Origin: Spartobacteria bacterium
GTDB taxonomy: Bacteria; Verrucomicrobiota; Verrucomicrobiia; Chthoniobacterales; UBA10450
Direction of reading: 5' to 3'
Assembly: GCA_003445855.1 (NCBI GenBank)
Contig: DMCG01000034.1
Location: 1 to 5,495 of the forward strand
Length of the DNA stretch: 5,495 bases
Shown: positions 4,367 through 5,495 of the stretch, one piece after another
Layout of the letters: each line of letters starts with the position of its first letter
How positions within the stretch are numbered: position 1 is the stretch's first letter
Made by a program: the position numbers and the translations under genes
The notes under the pieces: model-generated
Seen by the model: only the letters and a program-made list of their open reading frames with translations
What the model was told of the DNA's origin: nothing
The model's database searches: none

Positions 4367-5495
4367 GGCAAAGTCTGAACTTCGACCGATAGCACGGCCG
4401 GAAGATCTCGGACGATGGGATTCCACGTGTCGCCGGCGTCGGTCGATGCGTACACCTGCCCGCCGGTGGTGCCGAAGTACACGCCGCACGAATCGAGCGA
4501 GTCAACCGTCATCGCATCGCGCAACACGTTGACGTAGCAATCGCGTTGCGGCAGACCTTTCGTGAGTTCTTCCCACTCGTTTCCGCCGGTCCGGCTGCGA
4601 TAGACGCGCAACTTCCCATCCGGCGGGAAATGTTCGGAGTCGCTCTTGATCGGCACGACGTAAATCGTGTCCGGCTCGTGCGCATGAATGTCGATCGGGA
4701 AGCCGAAGTCGCTCGGCAAATTCCCGCTGACCTCGTGCCACGACTCCCCGGCGTCGTCGCTACGCATCACGTCCCAATGCTTTTGCATGAACAGCGTGTT
4801 GGGACGCGCTGGATGCATCGCGATATGATGTACGCAGTGACCCACCTCCGCCGTCGGATCGGGAATATGTTGCGAATGCAGGCCGCGATTGATCGGACGC
4901 CAGGTCTTGCCGCCGTCGTCGGTCCGGAATGCGCCCGCGGCCGAGATCGCGATGAACATTCGCTCCGGATTTTTCGGATCGAGAAGAATCGAGTGCAGAC
5001 ACATTCCGCCCGCGCCGGGCTGCCAGCGAGGCCCGGAGCCGTGGCCGCGCAGTCCGGCGAGTTCCTGCCACGTCTGGCCGCCGTCGCTCGAGCGGAAAAG
5101 GGCGGCGTCTTCCACCCCGGCATAGATCGTATCCGGATCGGTCAGCGACGGTTCGAGATGCCAGACGCGTTTGAACTCCCACGGATGTTGCGTGCCGTCG
5201 TACCATTGATGAGTTGTTAGGGGTTTGCCGGTTTCCGGGGAAGTGTCGTATACGAATTTATTGCTGTCGCCTTTGGGCATGCCGTCGGGAGTGGTCGCCG
5301 GCTCACTCGGGGCTGTGCCCGGCTGTATCCAGGTCTTGCCGCCGTCATCGGAGCGCTGGATCTGCTGGCCGAACCAGCCGCTCGATTGCGACGCATACAG
5401 CCGGTTCGGGTCAACAGGCGAGCCTTTGACGTGATAAATCTCCCAGCCCGCAAAGTGCGGACCCCTGACCTCCCATCGTTCGCGCTTGCCGTCCG
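4363..5495 (-). CDS. BNR/Asp-box beta-propeller protein (sialidase/YCF48-like fold), N-terminus outside window
   Basis: The frame is open from the right edge to the TGA at 4363, giving 376 visible residues. The ATG at 5280 is internal, because a clear Asp-box lies upstream of it. Asp-box motifs (S-x-D-x-G-x-T-W) recur: RSDDGGKTW (47-55), RSSDGGQTW (134-142), RTDDGGKTW (190-198), RSDDAGESW (244-252), a degenerate RSRTGGNEW (299-307) and STDAGDTW (350-357). TIYAG, TIYVV and GVYFG strands and [13 protein letters not shown] loops precede them, as in BNR/YVTN/Vps10-like propellers. Databases often label such proteins exo-alpha-sialidase or glycosyl hydrolase. No FRIP motif or sialidase catalytic triad is seen in this part, so catalysis is unsupported. 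The location cannot be judged without the N-terminus. The stop overlaps the start of the MoaD-like gene by ATGA, implying translational coupling and a joint function. Confidence 0.88.
   Translation of the reverse strand, partial: DGKRERWEVRGPHFAGWEIYHVKGSPVDPNRLYASQSSGWFGQQIQRSDDGGKTWIQPGTAPSEPATTPDGMPKGDSNKFVYDTSPETGKPLTTHQWYDGTQHPWEFKRVWHLEPSLTDPDTIYAGVEDAALFRSSDGGQTWQELAGLRGHGSGPRWQPGAGGMCLHSILLDPKNPERMFIAISAAGAFRTDDGGKTWRPINRGLHSQHIPDPTAEVGHCVHHIAMHPARPNTLFMQKHWDVMRSDDAGESWHEVSGNLPSDFGFPIDIHAHEPDTIYVVPIKSDSEHFPPDGKLRVYRSRTGGNEWEELTKGLPQRDCYVNVLRDAMTVDSLDSCGVYFGTTGGQVYASTDAGDTWNPIVRDLPAVLSVEVQTLP

Noticed and set aside
4367..4489. Longer start for the MoaD-like gene at 4489
   Set aside because: The extra 41 residues are arginine-rich, lie inside the propeller gene, and are not beta-grasp-like; the ATGA-coupled start fits better.
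4546..5220. Plus-strand open frame of 224 codons
   Set aside because: It is antisense to the Asp-box propeller, and its composition follows from the complementary frame of a GC-rich gene.
5217..5453. Minus-strand frame of 78 codons overlapping the propeller N-terminal region
   Set aside because: The other frame carries an Asp-box (RSDDGGKTW) over the same bases and continues seamlessly, so this one is a shadow.

Overview
The window is a GC-rich bacterial fragment. All but one of the recognisable genes lie on the minus strand. The gaps between minus-strand genes are filled with short degenerate repeats of the CACAGAT/CGCAGAT/ATCCGCG type. From memory, such intergenic repeats are common in soil Verrucomicrobiota (Spartobacteria-like genomes). 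That assignment is an inference, because no rRNA or marker gene is present.

Layout from left to right. The N-terminal part of a DoxX-type membrane protein runs off the left edge on the minus strand (1-218). A 67 bp divergent gap separates it from a stand-alone response-regulator receiver domain on the plus strand (286-699). Convergent to that is a CPBP-family (CAAX protease/Abi) intramembrane protease (721-1427, minus), whose reading frame is broken exactly before its first catalytic motif. The break sits at a GGGTTTC heptamer followed by a perfect 7-bp inverted repeat. Then come kynureninase (kynU, 1442-2719), a repeat element, a VOC/glyoxalase-fold protein (2835-3299), a second repeat element, a RidA-family protein resembling 2-aminomuconate deaminases (3414-3842), a third repeat element, a MoaD/ThiS-like beta-grasp protein ending in Gly-Gly (4070-4366), and a BNR/Asp-box beta-propeller protein open to the right edge (4363-5495). 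All of these are on the minus strand.

Transcription of the minus-strand run would go from right to left. The propeller and the MoaD-like gene overlap by ATGA and are very probably co-translated. Kynureninase and the RidA protein fit one pathway, aerobic tryptophan/kynurenine breakdown through 3-hydroxyanthranilate and 2-aminomuconate, but the other enzymes of that route are not in the window. The CPBP gene starts 14 bp after kynU and probably shares its transcript.

The least explained items are the ubiquitin-like protein coupled to a propeller, the nature of the CPBP frameshift, and the repeats that touch gene boundaries, including the kynU start codon. I found no CRISPR array, tRNA, rRNA, transposase or clear rho-independent terminator.
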